DNA of 64,000 bases from Lentilactobacillus diolivorans DSM 14421. Its GTDB lineage: Bacteria > Bacillota > Bacilli > Lactobacillales > Lactobacillaceae. The position numbers and the translations under genes are program-made. How positions within the stretch are numbered: position 1 is the stretch's first letter; every line of letters starts with the position of its first letter. The stretch lies in the NCBI RefSeq assembly GCF_001434255.1, contig NZ_AZEY01000041.1, positions 57,141 through 121,140 on the forward strand, given 5' to 3'. The notes below the pieces were generated by a model. The model did not search any database. It worked only from the letters and a program-made list of their open reading frames with translations, and was not told where the DNA came from. This document shows, in pieces, positions 15,383 to 24,486 of this stretch.

Positions 15383-16087
15383 ATGGAAAAAGTAACCGTA
15401 CGGCCTACGTATCATAAGTCCATAATTAATGGCTTGAAGCTGGTGGGGTGGATTATCTTTAACCGGTTAATGGCACTACCGGTCTTCATTAGCTATCTAG
15501 TTAGCAAACATCCCGGTCCGGTTGTTCAAATTAGTGTGGCAACCGTCAGTATTCTACTGGGGGTATTTAGTCTTTGGGTGCTTTCAAGAAGTTATCAGCG
15601 AAACCTGGCCGCCAGCAATCCCGGTCGGTTTCAAACTGATGTTTCGATAACGACAAAGAATGCATTAACTTGGATCATCGTGATTAGTATTGCCGTCATT
15701 TATATTGTTGGGCGGGCAATCATTGAATCGAAAATTTCGATTAGCAACCCCAATGGTCAAATGACTAATACGATTTATAACAGTTATCCGGTGGCCTTCT
15801 TTTTCCTATTAAACTTTTTTGGCCCAGTTGGTGAAGAACTGACAATCCGTGGGTTATTTTTCGCGTATTTCTTGAAGTCGAATACGCGACTGAATCAGAT
15901 TATCGTTTTAATTCTCAGTAGCGTTTTGTTCATGCTGCTTCATGGTTCATTTATTGGACCAGCTGCTCTGTATTACTTAGCTTCCGGATTATTTTTGGGT
16001 GGTATTTATCTTGTTACGAGAAATTTGCAGTACAGTATTTTTGTTCATATTGTGTTTAATTTGGCAGCAGCGGTTTTAGGTATTTAA
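15383..16087 (+). CDS. CPBP-family intramembrane metalloprotease (1)
   Basis: A 234-residue protein with about seven membrane helices. The CPBP motifs are complete: GEELTIRG (EExxxR) near residue 151, FMLLHGSF (FxxxH) near residue 189, and FVHIVFN near the C-terminus. CPBP proteins are Rce1-like intramembrane proteases; in lactobacilli many are bacteriocin immunity proteins. It lies between the DUF4097 operon and an ABC exporter. AAAGGA is nine bases before the ATG. Confidence 0.9.
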   Translation: MEKVTVRPTYHKSIINGLKLVGWIIFNRLMALPVFISYLVSKHPGPVVQISVATVSILLGVFSLWVLSRSYQRNLAASNPGRFQTDVSITTKNALTWIIVISIAVIYIVGRAIIESKISISNPNGQMTNTIYNSYPVAFFFLLNFFGPVGEELTIRGLFFAYFLKSNTRLNQIIVLILSSVLFMLLHGSFIGPAALYYLASGLFLGGIYLVTRNLQYSIFVHIVFNLAAAVLGI

Positions 16088-16181
16088 GTAATTGATTGAG
16101 CGTCTTTAATGCTTGGAGCTGTTTTAAGTAGGTAGATTATTGATTTTACGGAAATTGATGTAGAAAGAAGTCATTTGAATT

Positions 16182-16910
16182 ATGAAACAGGTTATTAACA
16201 TCAATCATGTAAAAAAGCAGGTTTCTATCGGTAATCATAAACAAGATTTAGAAATTTTGCATGACGTTTCACTTACGGTAAACGCTGGTGAATTTTTGAG
16301 TATTATCGGCCCTTCTGGAGCTGGAAAATCCACCTTACTCAATGTGATGTCGGGACTTTCCCGCCCCACCAGCGGACAAGTTATTTTGCTGGGAACCGAT
16401 CCGTATCATTTGCGGGCGGCTAAAGCGGCTGCATTTCGGCGTGATCAAATTGGGTTTATTTTCCAGAGCTATAATTTGATTCCGGCATTACCCGCTTTTG
16501 ACAATATTGTGCTGCCGTTACGACTAGCCCATAAGAAAATCAACAGAGAAAAGATATACAAATTACTAAAAGAAATCAATTTTGAAGCTGATCCTAGTCA
16601 TTTTGTTTCAGCACTTTCTGGTGGGGAACAGCAAAAAGTAGCAATTGCCCGAGTCTTGGTTGCCAATAGCCGGATTATTTTTGCGGATGAACCCACAGGT
16701 GCGTTGGATACAGTTTCCCGCAGAATTATTTTTGGATTATTACGTAAGTTGGCCAATCAAGGCGCTTGTATCGTCATGGTTACCCATGATATTGAAATGG
16801 CAGCAGCTACTGATGTGGCCATTACTTTGCGAGATGGCCGTTTAGAAAAAATCATCAAAAAGCCAACAGCCACCGAACTCTTTCAGGCACTTAGTGAAGA
16901 AAGGGTGTGA
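16182..16910 (+). CDS. ABC ATPase of LolD/MacB type
   Basis: A 242-residue ATPase with Walker A SIIGPSGAGKST (about residues 39-50), the Q-loop segment FIFQSYNLIPAL characteristic of the LolD/MacB/BceA group, signature LSGGEQQKVAIA and Walker B IIFADEPTGALD. The matching FtsX-type permease begins five bases after its stop. BceAB-like members remove antimicrobial peptides from the envelope; LolCDE-like ones move lipoproteins. With only 474 residues the permease is neither a full BceB nor a MacB, so the substrate stays open. Confidence 0.9.
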   Translation: MKQVININHVKKQVSIGNHKQDLEILHDVSLTVNAGEFLSIIGPSGAGKSTLLNVMSGLSRPTSGQVILLGTDPYHLRAAKAAAFRRDQIGFIFQSYNLIPALPAFDNIVLPLRLAHKKINREKIYKLLKEINFEADPSHFVSALSGGEQQKVAIARVLVANSRIIFADEPTGALDTVSRRIIFGLLRKLANQGACIVMVTHDIEMAAATDVAITLRDGRLEKIIKKPTATELFQALSEERV

Positions 16911-16914
16911 TGAG

Positions 16915-18339
16915 ATGTTTCGGATCATTTGGTTGCAATTTAGACATTCTCTAAAGGTCTGGGGATTAACTTTATTTCTATTTATTGTGACCGGCTTTCT
17001 AACGGGGGCTTGTTTGAACGCCATTCAGACAATTGCTGATCATTACCCACATTTATCTAAAAACATTAACCCAACTAACGGATTTTACTTTCCACTACTT
17101 TTCGGTATCCTTACGATCTTTATTGTTTCGAGTGGTGTCGTTAAATTGGTCATTAATCGTTTAAGTAAGGAATATATACTTTGGGTTATTTTGGGTGCCA
17201 ATCCCCATCAATTGTCACTATTAATTGGTGGTCAGCTGGCATTAACCGGGGCGTTGGGGAGTTTCATCGGATTTGTTCTGGCGGTGCCACCGATGGTTTC
17301 ACTAGATAGGTGGTTCATTGTTGTCTATGAAGGAAGTTATTTTGCACAAAGGGTTCCGGCATTGCCGTTAGAATTTTCACTATCCGCATGTGGATTAACT
17401 GTTGGATTTATCGCCGTGGTTTCTGGATTGGCGGGTTATCTTCACGCCCATCAACTATTTGCCAGCACGCAAAGCGATATTTTAGCATTCAAAAAGAAAC
17501 CAGCCAAACTGCAGCTGATTATTCGTGGCTTTTTGATGATCGTCAGTGCTGCAGGCTTAATATTTTGTTATGTGGATTCTTTAATTTTAACACCTCAGGC
17601 TCAACATTTTCTGAGAGTTGGGCAGTTTCACGAAGCGGCGAAGACCTATATTACAAACTTGATGTTAATTATTCTGTTGTCGATTATCTTTTTCTCGCTG
17701 GTTTCTCAAATCATTTTACCGTGGTTGATAAAGGGGTGGACTTGGCTGTTACCAAGAAAAACATCGCCAACGGTAAACACTGCATTTTGGAATACCATTT
17801 TTGATCAAGATTATCTATCTTCTTTAATTTCTCCGTTAGTGGCCGGTTCGCTCATGTTGACTGGCATTACCTTGATTGCTTCAGAAATAACAAATGGTGG
17901 AACTAATCAGGAAGCGGCAACTAATATCAAGGAGTCGTTGGTTATTTTCGTTGGGACACCATTATTAATTATCTTAGCAAATGTCTTAACGATCACAATT
18001 ATGACAAGTACTCAAAAGAGGGATGGCTTAACTCAACTGTCTATCCTGGGATTTACACCGAAAGACTTACTGGGTGAAAAATTTCAAGAAGCAATCATTT
18101 ATTCAGGGACTTTTCTGATCTGTGGTGTCCTGGCAAACTTGCCATTATACCTGCTTATTAAGCATATTGTTGTGATGACCCACAAAACAATGACGTTATC
18201 CTGGCTGGCTAACTTTATGTGGCCGGTTTGGCTGTGGGTTATCATTATGATTTTTATTGCATCTGTTGATGGTTTGCAGGTCGGATATGGCTTGAAAAAT
18301 CAGGTGGGTAACCTTATCTTGCCGATATCAAAGCAGTGA
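16915..18339 (+). CDS. FtsX-like ABC permease
   Basis: A 474-residue membrane protein with eight hydrophobic segments in two FtsX-like groups: one near residues 60-190 (with LGANPHQLSLLIGGQ, the typical FtsX motif) and one near residues 340-460 (LSILGFTPKDLLGEKFQEA). The duplicated motif shows an internally repeated permease, without the large extracellular domain of BceB. It starts at ATG 16915 after AAAGGG. It is the membrane partner of the preceding ATPase. Confidence 0.85.
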   Translation: MFRIIWLQFRHSLKVWGLTLFLFIVTGFLTGACLNAIQTIADHYPHLSKNINPTNGFYFPLLFGILTIFIVSSGVVKLVINRLSKEYILWVILGANPHQLSLLIGGQLALTGALGSFIGFVLAVPPMVSLDRWFIVVYEGSYFAQRVPALPLEFSLSACGLTVGFIAVVSGLAGYLHAHQLFASTQSDILAFKKKPAKLQLIIRGFLMIVSAAGLIFCYVDSLILTPQAQHFLRVGQFHEAAKTYITNLMLIILLSIIFFSLVSQIILPWLIKGWTWLLPRKTSPTVNTAFWNTIFDQDYLSSLISPLVAGSLMLTGITLIASEITNGGTNQEAATNIKESLVIFVGTPLLIILANVLTITIMTSTQKRDGLTQLSILGFTPKDLLGEKFQEAIIYSGTFLICGVLANLPLYLLIKHIVVMTHKTMTLSWLANFMWPVWLWVIIMIFIASVDGLQVGYGLKNQVGNLILPISKQ

Positions 18340-18376
18340 GGTGACAGCCTATCAGTACAAACGCTGCGAATCGTAA

Positions 18377-18437
18377 AACAAATAACCGCTAGACTTTTAT
18401 TTAGATGAGATGGACAAAAGTGTAACGGTTATTTGTT
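18377..18437. terminator. hairpin between convergent genes
   Basis: AACAAATAACCG (18377-18388) and CGGTTATTTGTT (18426-18437) form a twelve-base-pair stem with a long loop. On the minus strand TTTTACG follows, so it may terminate the 18483 gene; on the plus strand the T tract is poor. Confidence 0.5.
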
Positions 18438-18482
18438 AATCATGAAAGCCTGAATGGCACTAATTGTATACAAAATGAGTTT

Positions 18483-19079
18483 TTAGACCCTAAGAGAAGT
18501 GGCACTTTTTACTTTTCCAATCAAATGTTTAATTCCGGGAATTGCGATATATCCAATTGCCATGACACCACAGGCAAAGCAGGTAATTCGGAGACCAAAC
18601 CCCATCGAAAACAAGTTAACGAAGCTACTGCCGATTCCCGCAACGCCAAACAAGAATAAGCCAAAGTTATAAATTGCTAATCCGATTCTTGGATTAACAA
18701 TTTTTTTGTCGATGAGTAAAAGAACGAAATAAAGGACGATTGGAACTAATAAAAGATAATCAATCCAAATTCTAGCCGCCAACGGAGCATTTTGAGTCGA
18801 TCTTTCGACTACCAGAATGGCGAATAGAACTCCGAGGATGGTTTTCTTGGGTTTGCCAACTATCGGAGCTGAATGATTTTTATGGGTAACTAATTGGTCG
18901 AGTGGAACGTGATATAAATGGGCCAATTTAATTATTGTATCGATATCTGGTGTATTTCTCCCAGTTTCCCAATTCGAAATAGCTTGGCGAGAGACATTTA
19001 ACCTAGTGGCCAGTTCAGATTGATTGAGATGGTTTTTCTTTCTTAACAGTTTTAGGTTTGCGATTAGTTTATTATTCAT
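18483..19079 (-). CDS. membrane-anchored XRE regulator
   Basis: A 198-residue protein with an N-terminal XRE domain (LNQSELATRLNVSRQAISNWE, about residues 18-38, then the NTPDIDTIIKLAHLY segment) and a C-terminal region with four hydrophobic helices (about residues 78-185). HTH proteins tethered to the membrane in this way are taken to sense envelope state directly. It lies divergently from the LanFEG-like transporter at 19308, its most likely target. The truncated gene at 10719 is a paralogue, and 53060 a more distant one of the same design. Confidence 0.85.
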   Translation of the reverse strand: MNNKLIANLKLLRKKNHLNQSELATRLNVSRQAISNWETGRNTPDIDTIIKLAHLYHVPLDQLVTHKNHSAPIVGKPKKTILGVLFAILVVERSTQNAPLAARIWIDYLLLVPIVLYFVLLLIDKKIVNPRIGLAIYNFGLFLFGVAGIGSSFVNLFSMGFGLRITCFACGVMAIGYIAIPGIKHLIGKVKSATSLRV

Positions 19080-19307
19080 AAAAATCAGTTGCCTTTCATG
19101 TCAAAATAACTAAATCTTTTGACTACTATCTTTAGCATAGCTATTTGTTGAGAAAGTTACAAGACACATTCTCTTGCATTAATAAAAAAGTCAGCATTCG
19201 TTGATACAGCGGGATTTCAATGATGTATGCTCGCCGTGAAGTTAAATATTTAAGCAACTGGATGGAGTTAATCCAAGCGGAAATACAATCGATTCGAGGT
19301 AAGTTGA

Positions 19308-20195
19308 ATGCTAAAAGTTAGTCATATGGACACCTTTATTGGTCGGAAACGGATTATTAAGGACGTTTCGTTTCAAGTTAAACCGGGAGCGATCGTTGGC
19401 TTGATTGGACCCAATGGAGCTGGAAAAACAACAATTATGAAGACAATTTTAGGCTTAACCAAGTTTACGGGAACTGTTGCGGTGGACGATCAACCGGTTA
19501 CGGAAAATAACCATGCGGCTTTATCTGGGGTTGGCGCGTTAATTGAACATCCCGCTATCTATCCGTTCCTGTCAGGTCTTGAAAATTTAAAGTTATATTC
19601 TCGTGATAGCGATGATATGGATCACGTTATTAATTTATTGCAAATGCAAACTTACATTGATACCAAATCAAAGGACTATTCATTAGGGATGAAACAGAAA
19701 CTGGGAATTGCAATTGCGTTTCTAAATCGCCCCCAATTGATTATTCTGGATGAGCCGATGAATGGTCTTGATATTGAGGCGACAATTTCAATTCGTAAAA
19801 TTATTAAGCAATATGCAGCTCAAGGGGCTTCGTTCTTAATTTCAAGCCACGTTCTCGGTGAACTGCAAAAGGTAATGACGAAAGCAATTCTAATCACTGA
19901 AGGCAAGATTATTGTTGATAAGCCAATTAGTGAATTTAATCAGTTAAGTCATCAGCAGTACAAAATATTAACTGAGAATATGGATCAGACGACGCAAATA
20001 TTTAAAGATAATCGAATTCCAATTATTAAATCAGATGACTATTTGCTGATTAAGCATGATCTTCTCTTTCAAGTTCAAGACTTACTCTATGCTAATCACG
20101 TTCGCTTGTTGGAATTATCACCGAGAGGCATGAGCTTTGAACAAATTATTGTTGGCATACTTGAGAAACAAAGAAGGCAACAACATGAAAAGTAA
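19308..20195 (+). CDS. ABC ATPase, LanF/BcrA type
   Basis: A 295-residue ATPase with Walker A GLIGPNGAGKTT (about residues 34-45), signature YSLGMKQKLGIA, Walker B LIILDEPMNGLD and H-loop ISSHVL. The E-loop form and the two following about 250-residue permeases match lantibiotic-immunity transporters (LanFEG) and bacitracin-type exporters. The start ATG 19308 follows GAGGTAAG. Its end overlaps the first permease by 11 bases. Confidence 0.9.
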   Translation: MLKVSHMDTFIGRKRIIKDVSFQVKPGAIVGLIGPNGAGKTTIMKTILGLTKFTGTVAVDDQPVTENNHAALSGVGALIEHPAIYPFLSGLENLKLYSRDSDDMDHVINLLQMQTYIDTKSKDYSLGMKQKLGIAIAFLNRPQLIILDEPMNGLDIEATISIRKIIKQYAAQGASFLISSHVLGELQKVMTKAILITEGKIIVDKPISEFNQLSHQQYKILTENMDQTTQIFKDNRIPIIKSDDYLLIKHDLLFQVQDLLYANHVRLLELSPRGMSFEQIIVGILEKQRRQQHEK

Positions 20196-20943
20196 TCTGG
20201 TACGAGAGTTTTATAAGTTTCGGCATCAACGAATTCCGCTATATGGGGTAATCGCCCTCCTGCTTTTGATGCTGTATTCAGCCTTTGATGGAACAAAAGT
20301 TAGTCGATTAACAATTTCCCAAGGCTTTGGGGCCGGGCAATGGATCATCTTAATTTTGATTACGGTTGGTTCGACGTTTGTTGATATGGAATATCAGAAC
20401 GGGACGATTGTTACTTTGCTTTATAAAAACTCGAATAAAGTAAGAATTTATATCGCTAAACTTATGGTAATTAATTTATATGGTGTTGCGTTGTTAGCTT
20501 TTAGCATGATTTTTACAATGGTTTTTAAAGTTCTCTTAGTAGGGAGCCAATACAGTTGGGGATCGATTTATGATCAGCGTAGCTTAATCAATGATTTTTC
20601 GTTGAATATGTTGGGGTCGTTGATTTACATGTTTTTTATTGTGACGCTGGCGTTCTTATTAATTTCGTTAGTTAAGGCGAATGCAGCCGTCGTAGGTATC
20701 GGCCTTGTTATTGTCTTCTTTGGGTCATACTTTTCGACGCTTCTGTTAACCACTGTTCCCAGTTTAAAGGCGATTACAGCATGGAATCCGTTTAACATGA
20801 TATTTGTTATCAATCAGCTGTCAAATAGTACTTATATGAAATTTACATACTTAACTAGTTCACAACTGATTATCGGTAATATTGCCTATACGTTTCTGTT
20901 TGTTGTTTTAGGATATCTTTTATTTAAGAAACGACGGGTTTAA
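20185..20943 (+). CDS. ABC-2 permease, LanE-like
   Basis: A 252-residue six-helix permease beginning with the amphipathic lead NLVREFYKFRHQRIP and ending in LLFKKRRV. The middle has the MEYQNGTIVTLLYKN pattern shared with the next gene (MEFQNNTILTLVYKA), so the two permeases are paralogues arising from a duplication. It starts inside the ATPase gene at ATG 20185 with GAAGG upstream. It forms with its neighbours a three-gene export or immunity transporter. Confidence 0.88.
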   Translation: MKSNLVREFYKFRHQRIPLYGVIALLLLMLYSAFDGTKVSRLTISQGFGAGQWIILILITVGSTFVDMEYQNGTIVTLLYKNSNKVRIYIAKLMVINLYGVALLAFSMIFTMVFKVLLVGSQYSWGSIYDQRSLINDFSLNMLGSLIYMFFIVTLAFLLISLVKANAAVVGIGLVIVFFGSYFSTLLLTTVPSLKAITAWNPFNMIFVINQLSNSTYMKFTYLTSSQLIIGNIAYTFLFVVLGYLLFKKRRV

Positions 20944-20978
20944 TAAGGTAAAAAATAAATGAAAGTAAGGGGAGCTTA

Positions 20979-21746
20979 ATGAGTTTTAGCTTGTACCAAG
21001 AATTTTATAAGCTCAGTCATAAGAAGATACCGTGGATCATGCCATTGCTATTATTAGTACTGATGGTATTTATGGGATTAGTATATCCTTCGCAATATGG
21101 AAATCTAATGGTTATGACCAGTTATAATACTAGTGATTGGATTCTAATTATTTTAGTGATTACCAGTTCTACTCTTTTCTCAATGGAATTTCAAAATAAT
21201 ACAATTTTGACATTAGTATATAAAGCGCCAAACAAGCTTTATGTTTACCTTTCTAAACTAATTGTTATGTTTGCTTACAACGTTATTTTGCATGTCTTGT
21301 CCATGATTTTCACTGCGCTGTTAATTCTAACGCCAATTAATAAACCGGTTTCTTGGATGGCAACTTATCAATATCATCAGCCATTGGTAGTCAATATGTT
21401 TGCAACAACGGGAGTTGATCTAATTACATCATTATTGATTATTAGTTTGATATTTTTTATGTCATGCTTGATTAATTCTAATTCTCTGGTTATTACGCTT
21501 AATATTGCAATTATTTTTATGGGATCATATGCTTCCTCTGATCTCCTCAATAATAGTTCTAAGCTGGCGTCCTTAGTTAAATGGAATCCTCTCAACATGA
21601 TTAACCTTACAACGCAATACTATAGTTATGCAGTAACTCGTGGATTTACGATGTTAAGCAACCTGCAACTTCTTATTGGAGCTGCTGGATATTCATTATT
21701 CTTTCTCGTTGTTGGATATCTGATCTTTAGAAAGAAACGCTTTTAG
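20979..21746 (+). CDS. ABC-2 permease, LanG-like
   Basis: A 255-residue paralogue of the preceding permease with the same lead (YQEFYKLSHKKIP), six helices and the same ending (YLIFRKKRF). GGGGAG precedes the ATG. Third gene of the transporter. No lantibiotic precursor or modification gene is in the window, so immunity to an outside peptide, or export of another envelope-active compound, is more likely than self-protection. Confidence 0.88.
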   Translation: MSFSLYQEFYKLSHKKIPWIMPLLLLVLMVFMGLVYPSQYGNLMVMTSYNTSDWILIILVITSSTLFSMEFQNNTILTLVYKAPNKLYVYLSKLIVMFAYNVILHVLSMIFTALLILTPINKPVSWMATYQYHQPLVVNMFATTGVDLITSLLIISLIFFMSCLINSNSLVITLNIAIIFMGSYASSDLLNNSSKLASLVKWNPLNMINLTTQYYSYAVTRGFTMLSNLQLLIGAAGYSLFFLVVGYLIFRKKRF

Positions 21747-21801
21747 AAAAAAGTAGTGGGGTCGTCTATTTTCCAAACACCGCCTGATTCAAAAAATCGG
21801 C

Positions 21802-21849
21802 AAAATAATCTCCCTATCATCGCACCATAGATGATAAGGAGATTATTTA
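21802..21849. terminator. bidirectional terminator
   Basis: AAATAATCTCC (21803-21813) pairs with GGAGATTATTT (21838-21848), with further pairing of TATCATC/GATGATA inside. It ends the LanFEG-like operon and the convergent gene at 21873. Confidence 0.85.
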
Positions 21850-21872
21850 GATAAAAGGCCAGAAATGTTCAT

Positions 21873-22136
21873 TTAAAAAATGATCTTGAGCAAAGGCAGG
21901 AAGACAAGAACGCAGCCAATGCCAATCACTAATAAAACGATGCCAACTATCCATGCCCACGAATGACTCTTTTGTTGAATTTCCGAGTTATTTGAATTTT
22001 GCTTCTTATAAGCCAATCTTGGATCTTCTGCCATTGGATACTTACGACTTAAATAAGGTTCTATCCACGATACCTGAATTATTTTGATAACACTAACTCC
22101 AAGCGGCCATAAGATTATCCAACAGATTCTATCCAT
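21873..22136 (-). CDS. hypothetical protein with two membrane segments
   Basis: An 87-residue protein: an N-terminal helix (residues 4-22), a polar middle with RKYPMAEDPRLAYKKQ, and a C-terminal helix of about 22 residues. No ribosome site precedes the ATG, so expression is doubtful or the start is elsewhere. Not recognised. It lies beside a decayed antitoxin gene. Confidence 0.45.
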   Translation of the reverse strand: MDRICWIILWPLGVSVIKIIQVSWIEPYLSRKYPMAEDPRLAYKKQNSNNSEIQQKSHSWAWIVGIVLLVIGIGCVLVFLPLLKIIF

Positions 22137-22226
22137 GAGTCATCATTAAGTAAAGATTGGAGTTTAATTCATTGGAGGAATAGATTAATTTAGTTAATAT
22201 TGACCGAGTGCCGATTTGCTTTTAGC

Positions 22227-22455
22227 TTTTAGGATAATACTATTATTGCCGAGAGCGTTAGCAGTTTTAGTGAGTGTATCTATATTGGTATGTTCCCCTT
22301 CTCAATGCGAAAAATTGTACTTTTGGGAACACCAGACTTATCAGCCAGATTCTGCTAATTTAATCCGGCTGTTTCGCGGGTTTCTAAGACGGCTGACTAG
22401 CCAACTTGGTCTTCTCGGTGTTGAGCCCATCGCGGTAACTAGTGCCTGAGACATG
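22227..22455 (-). pseudogene. decayed HigA-like XRE antitoxin
   Basis: The DNA closely follows that of the intact antitoxin gene at 28217-28519 (shared stretches such as TTTAGGATAATACTA, CTTCTCAATGCGA and ACACCAGACTTATCAGCCA), but lacks about ten bases near the 3' end, has a stop where a glutamine codon stood in the LSQQSLADKSG region, and has no start. It is a dead copy of that gene. Confidence 0.7.
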
Positions 22456-22489
22456 TTTCTATGGGCATCGTTTTCTCCTGACATTGAGT

Positions 22490-23257
22490 TTAACTAACTT
22501 TCGCTTTTTGTCTTATATCAATATTTACTAACAGAACTCCAAAAATTATTAATGTAACTATAGCAAATGTAAGGATAACACCCCACGGGTTTGCTGTCAC
22601 AAAACCAGAAGCCATAGAAGGTTGAACATCCTTTAAAATATGAATAATAATTACAGGATAAAGTCTATTTGTAATTACATAAATGAATCCCAAAATAACA
22701 CCGGTTATACTAGCAGATAAAGCCTGCTGAAATGTAGCGGATAAAGATTGAGTCCCACTTAAATAATTAGGTATATGTGCTAGCCCAAACAATAATGCTT
22801 GCAATAAAACTGAATAAGTTATTCGAAACCTTTTTCCACGAAAATACTTAAGCAATGCTGTAAGTAAGAAGCCTCTAAATATAATTTCTTCGTTAATTCC
22901 ACCACAGATCGCTAAAATAATAATAGCTATCGTTTCTTTAATAGTAAGGGTTTCATACACACCAATAAAATGTCCAACCACACCATCAAGCTCATAAAGG
23001 ATATAAAAAATGACAACGGGTAACATAAAGTATTTAAATTTTGAATCAAAATTTAAAGGTTTAAGATTTACTTTTTTAAAATGAGAAAACATAAACGGCA
23101 GAACTGGTAGTAATGCTAAGTTTATAATTAGATTGCTGGTGCTCAACAAATTTAGTTCACTATGTTTTGCAGACAAAATTGGTTCCATAAACATACTTAA
23201 AGTTAAGTATATAAAGATATATAATGCCACAATCTTGCTATTATTTCGATAAGTCAT
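22490..23257 (-). CDS. CPBP-family intramembrane metalloprotease (2)
   Basis: A 255-residue protein with seven or eight helices and the full motif set: INEEIIFRGFL, FGLAHIPNYL and IHILKDVQ. The frame is open to 23389, but AAAGGGAGG ten bases before the ATG at 23257 sets the start. It stands alone between decayed antitoxin DNA and a small broken gene. A role in bacteriocin immunity or membrane-protein processing is possible. Confidence 0.88.
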   Translation of the reverse strand: MTYRNNSKIVALYIFIYLTLSMFMEPILSAKHSELNLLSTSNLIINLALLPVLPFMFSHFKKVNLKPLNFDSKFKYFMLPVVIFYILYELDGVVGHFIGVYETLTIKETIAIIILAICGGINEEIIFRGFLLTALLKYFRGKRFRITYSVLLQALLFGLAHIPNYLSGTQSLSATFQQALSASITGVILGFIYVITNRLYPVIIIHILKDVQPSMASGFVTANPWGVILTFAIVTLIIFGVLLVNIDIRQKAKVS

Positions 23258-23536
23258 CAAGGATAACCTCCCTTTCAATAAAACGGAACCGCGAAAAGTC
23301 GATTCCATTTTTTGAAAAAATTTATTGCTGTTGTTGGGCAGCAAACGAGAAAATAATATTTTTGAGCATAAGATACTGATAGTGCGCAATTCTTTACCTT
23401 TGTTCTGAATTGTGTCTACATCGGAAGTTGACTGTGATTGTAAATTCGATATTGAGGTGTTTATGCCTTACCTTTTTTAAACAGCATTATGGTAAACCCA
23501 TAATATTTACTTTGCAACTGTTTTGTAATCTATATT

Positions 23537-23703
23537 TCATCCAATTGTAATCTTGCTCTTAGTTTGTTGCTCATTAACAACGTAGTCACACAGAGCTTTA
23601 AAAACAGCTTTTTTAGCTGAATCTTTCTCATACAGTGCATGATTTAATAGTTCGGTCACCGAAATTTCTTTAAAAATGGTTCATCTTTAGTTTGCTTTGA
23701 CAC
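23537..23703 (-). pseudogene. frameshifted small ORF of unknown family
   Basis: A GTG start at 23703 with AGGGTG seven bases upstream gives MSKQTKDEPFLK, then stops. One added A in the AAAGAAA stretch would join it to ISVTELLNHALYEKDSAKK and on to VNEQQTKSKITIG, a soluble helical protein of about 55 residues ending at 23537. The good ribosome site and coherent sequence argue for a real gene that has lost its frame. Family unknown. Confidence 0.4.
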
Positions 23704-23727
23704 ATTAAAGCACCCTGATTTTTTTCG

Positions 23728-24240
23728 TTAACTTTTCTTTCCAAACACTGACTGATCCAACACATTCCATTCATCATAAGCCCAATCACGGCTATCAAAG
23801 ACTTTGTCATGTTCCAAAAAGTCCTTGGCTTTCAAGACCAACGGCGATACGTTATTGATGTTTAGTTCTGCTAAGGGAATTTCAAGTGCGCCCAGTGAAT
23901 CTTGACCGATGAATTGCGTCACTTGGCTGGTCAGCTTGCCATTAAGATTAGTGATTTCGTAAAAGACACAGATGTGTTGATTGTAATTCCAGCGTTTGTA
24001 TTGCCACGGAAACCGGAAACTGGTAACGCCTAACTGGTCAAGTTGGGTGGGAACCAGTCCGGTTTCTTCTTTTATTTCGCGAACAATTGCGTTTTGAAGT
24101 GGTTCGCCATCTTCCAAACTACCGCCCGGCAAATCATATCGGTTAATGTACGGACCGCCATTCTTCTTAATAACGACCACGCGATCGTGATGACTAATGA
24201 TACCGTAAACGCCGAATGCACGATGAAATTTCTTTGACAT
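23728..24240 (-). CDS. Nudix hydrolase
   Basis: A 170-residue Nudix protein. The Nudix box lies at about residues 40-62: GGSLEDGEPLQNAIVREIK followed by EETG, which fits GX5EX7REUXEEXGU exactly. Nudix enzymes cleave nucleoside diphosphates linked to another group and often sanitise damaged nucleotides; the specific substrate cannot be inferred. GGAGG precedes the ATG at 24240. It is monocistronic. Confidence 0.92.
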   Translation of the reverse strand: MSKKFHRAFGVYGIISHHDRVVVIKKNGGPYINRYDLPGGSLEDGEPLQNAIVREIKEETGLVPTQLDQLGVTSFRFPWQYKRWNYNQHICVFYEITNLNGKLTSQVTQFIGQDSLGALEIPLAELNINNVSPLVLKAKDFLEHDKVFDSRDWAYDEWNVLDQSVFGKKS

Positions 24241-24486
24241 TGGGAGACCTCCTAAATGTTGATCGTTAAATTTTCGGGTTAGTTCATGTAGATCAATGTG
24301 GTATTTTTCATTATATCATTCGCAATATTTCCAGTTAAGAACGATATCAGTTGGGAAAACATCTTTTCATACGATTGCTCAAGAACAAAAACTTATTCAT
24401 TTGGCTCAAAACGCAAATTCAATCACCGAGAAAAAAGTGAGACTATAATAATCTCATAAAAGCCAGTTTAGAAAGAAGATAATCAA

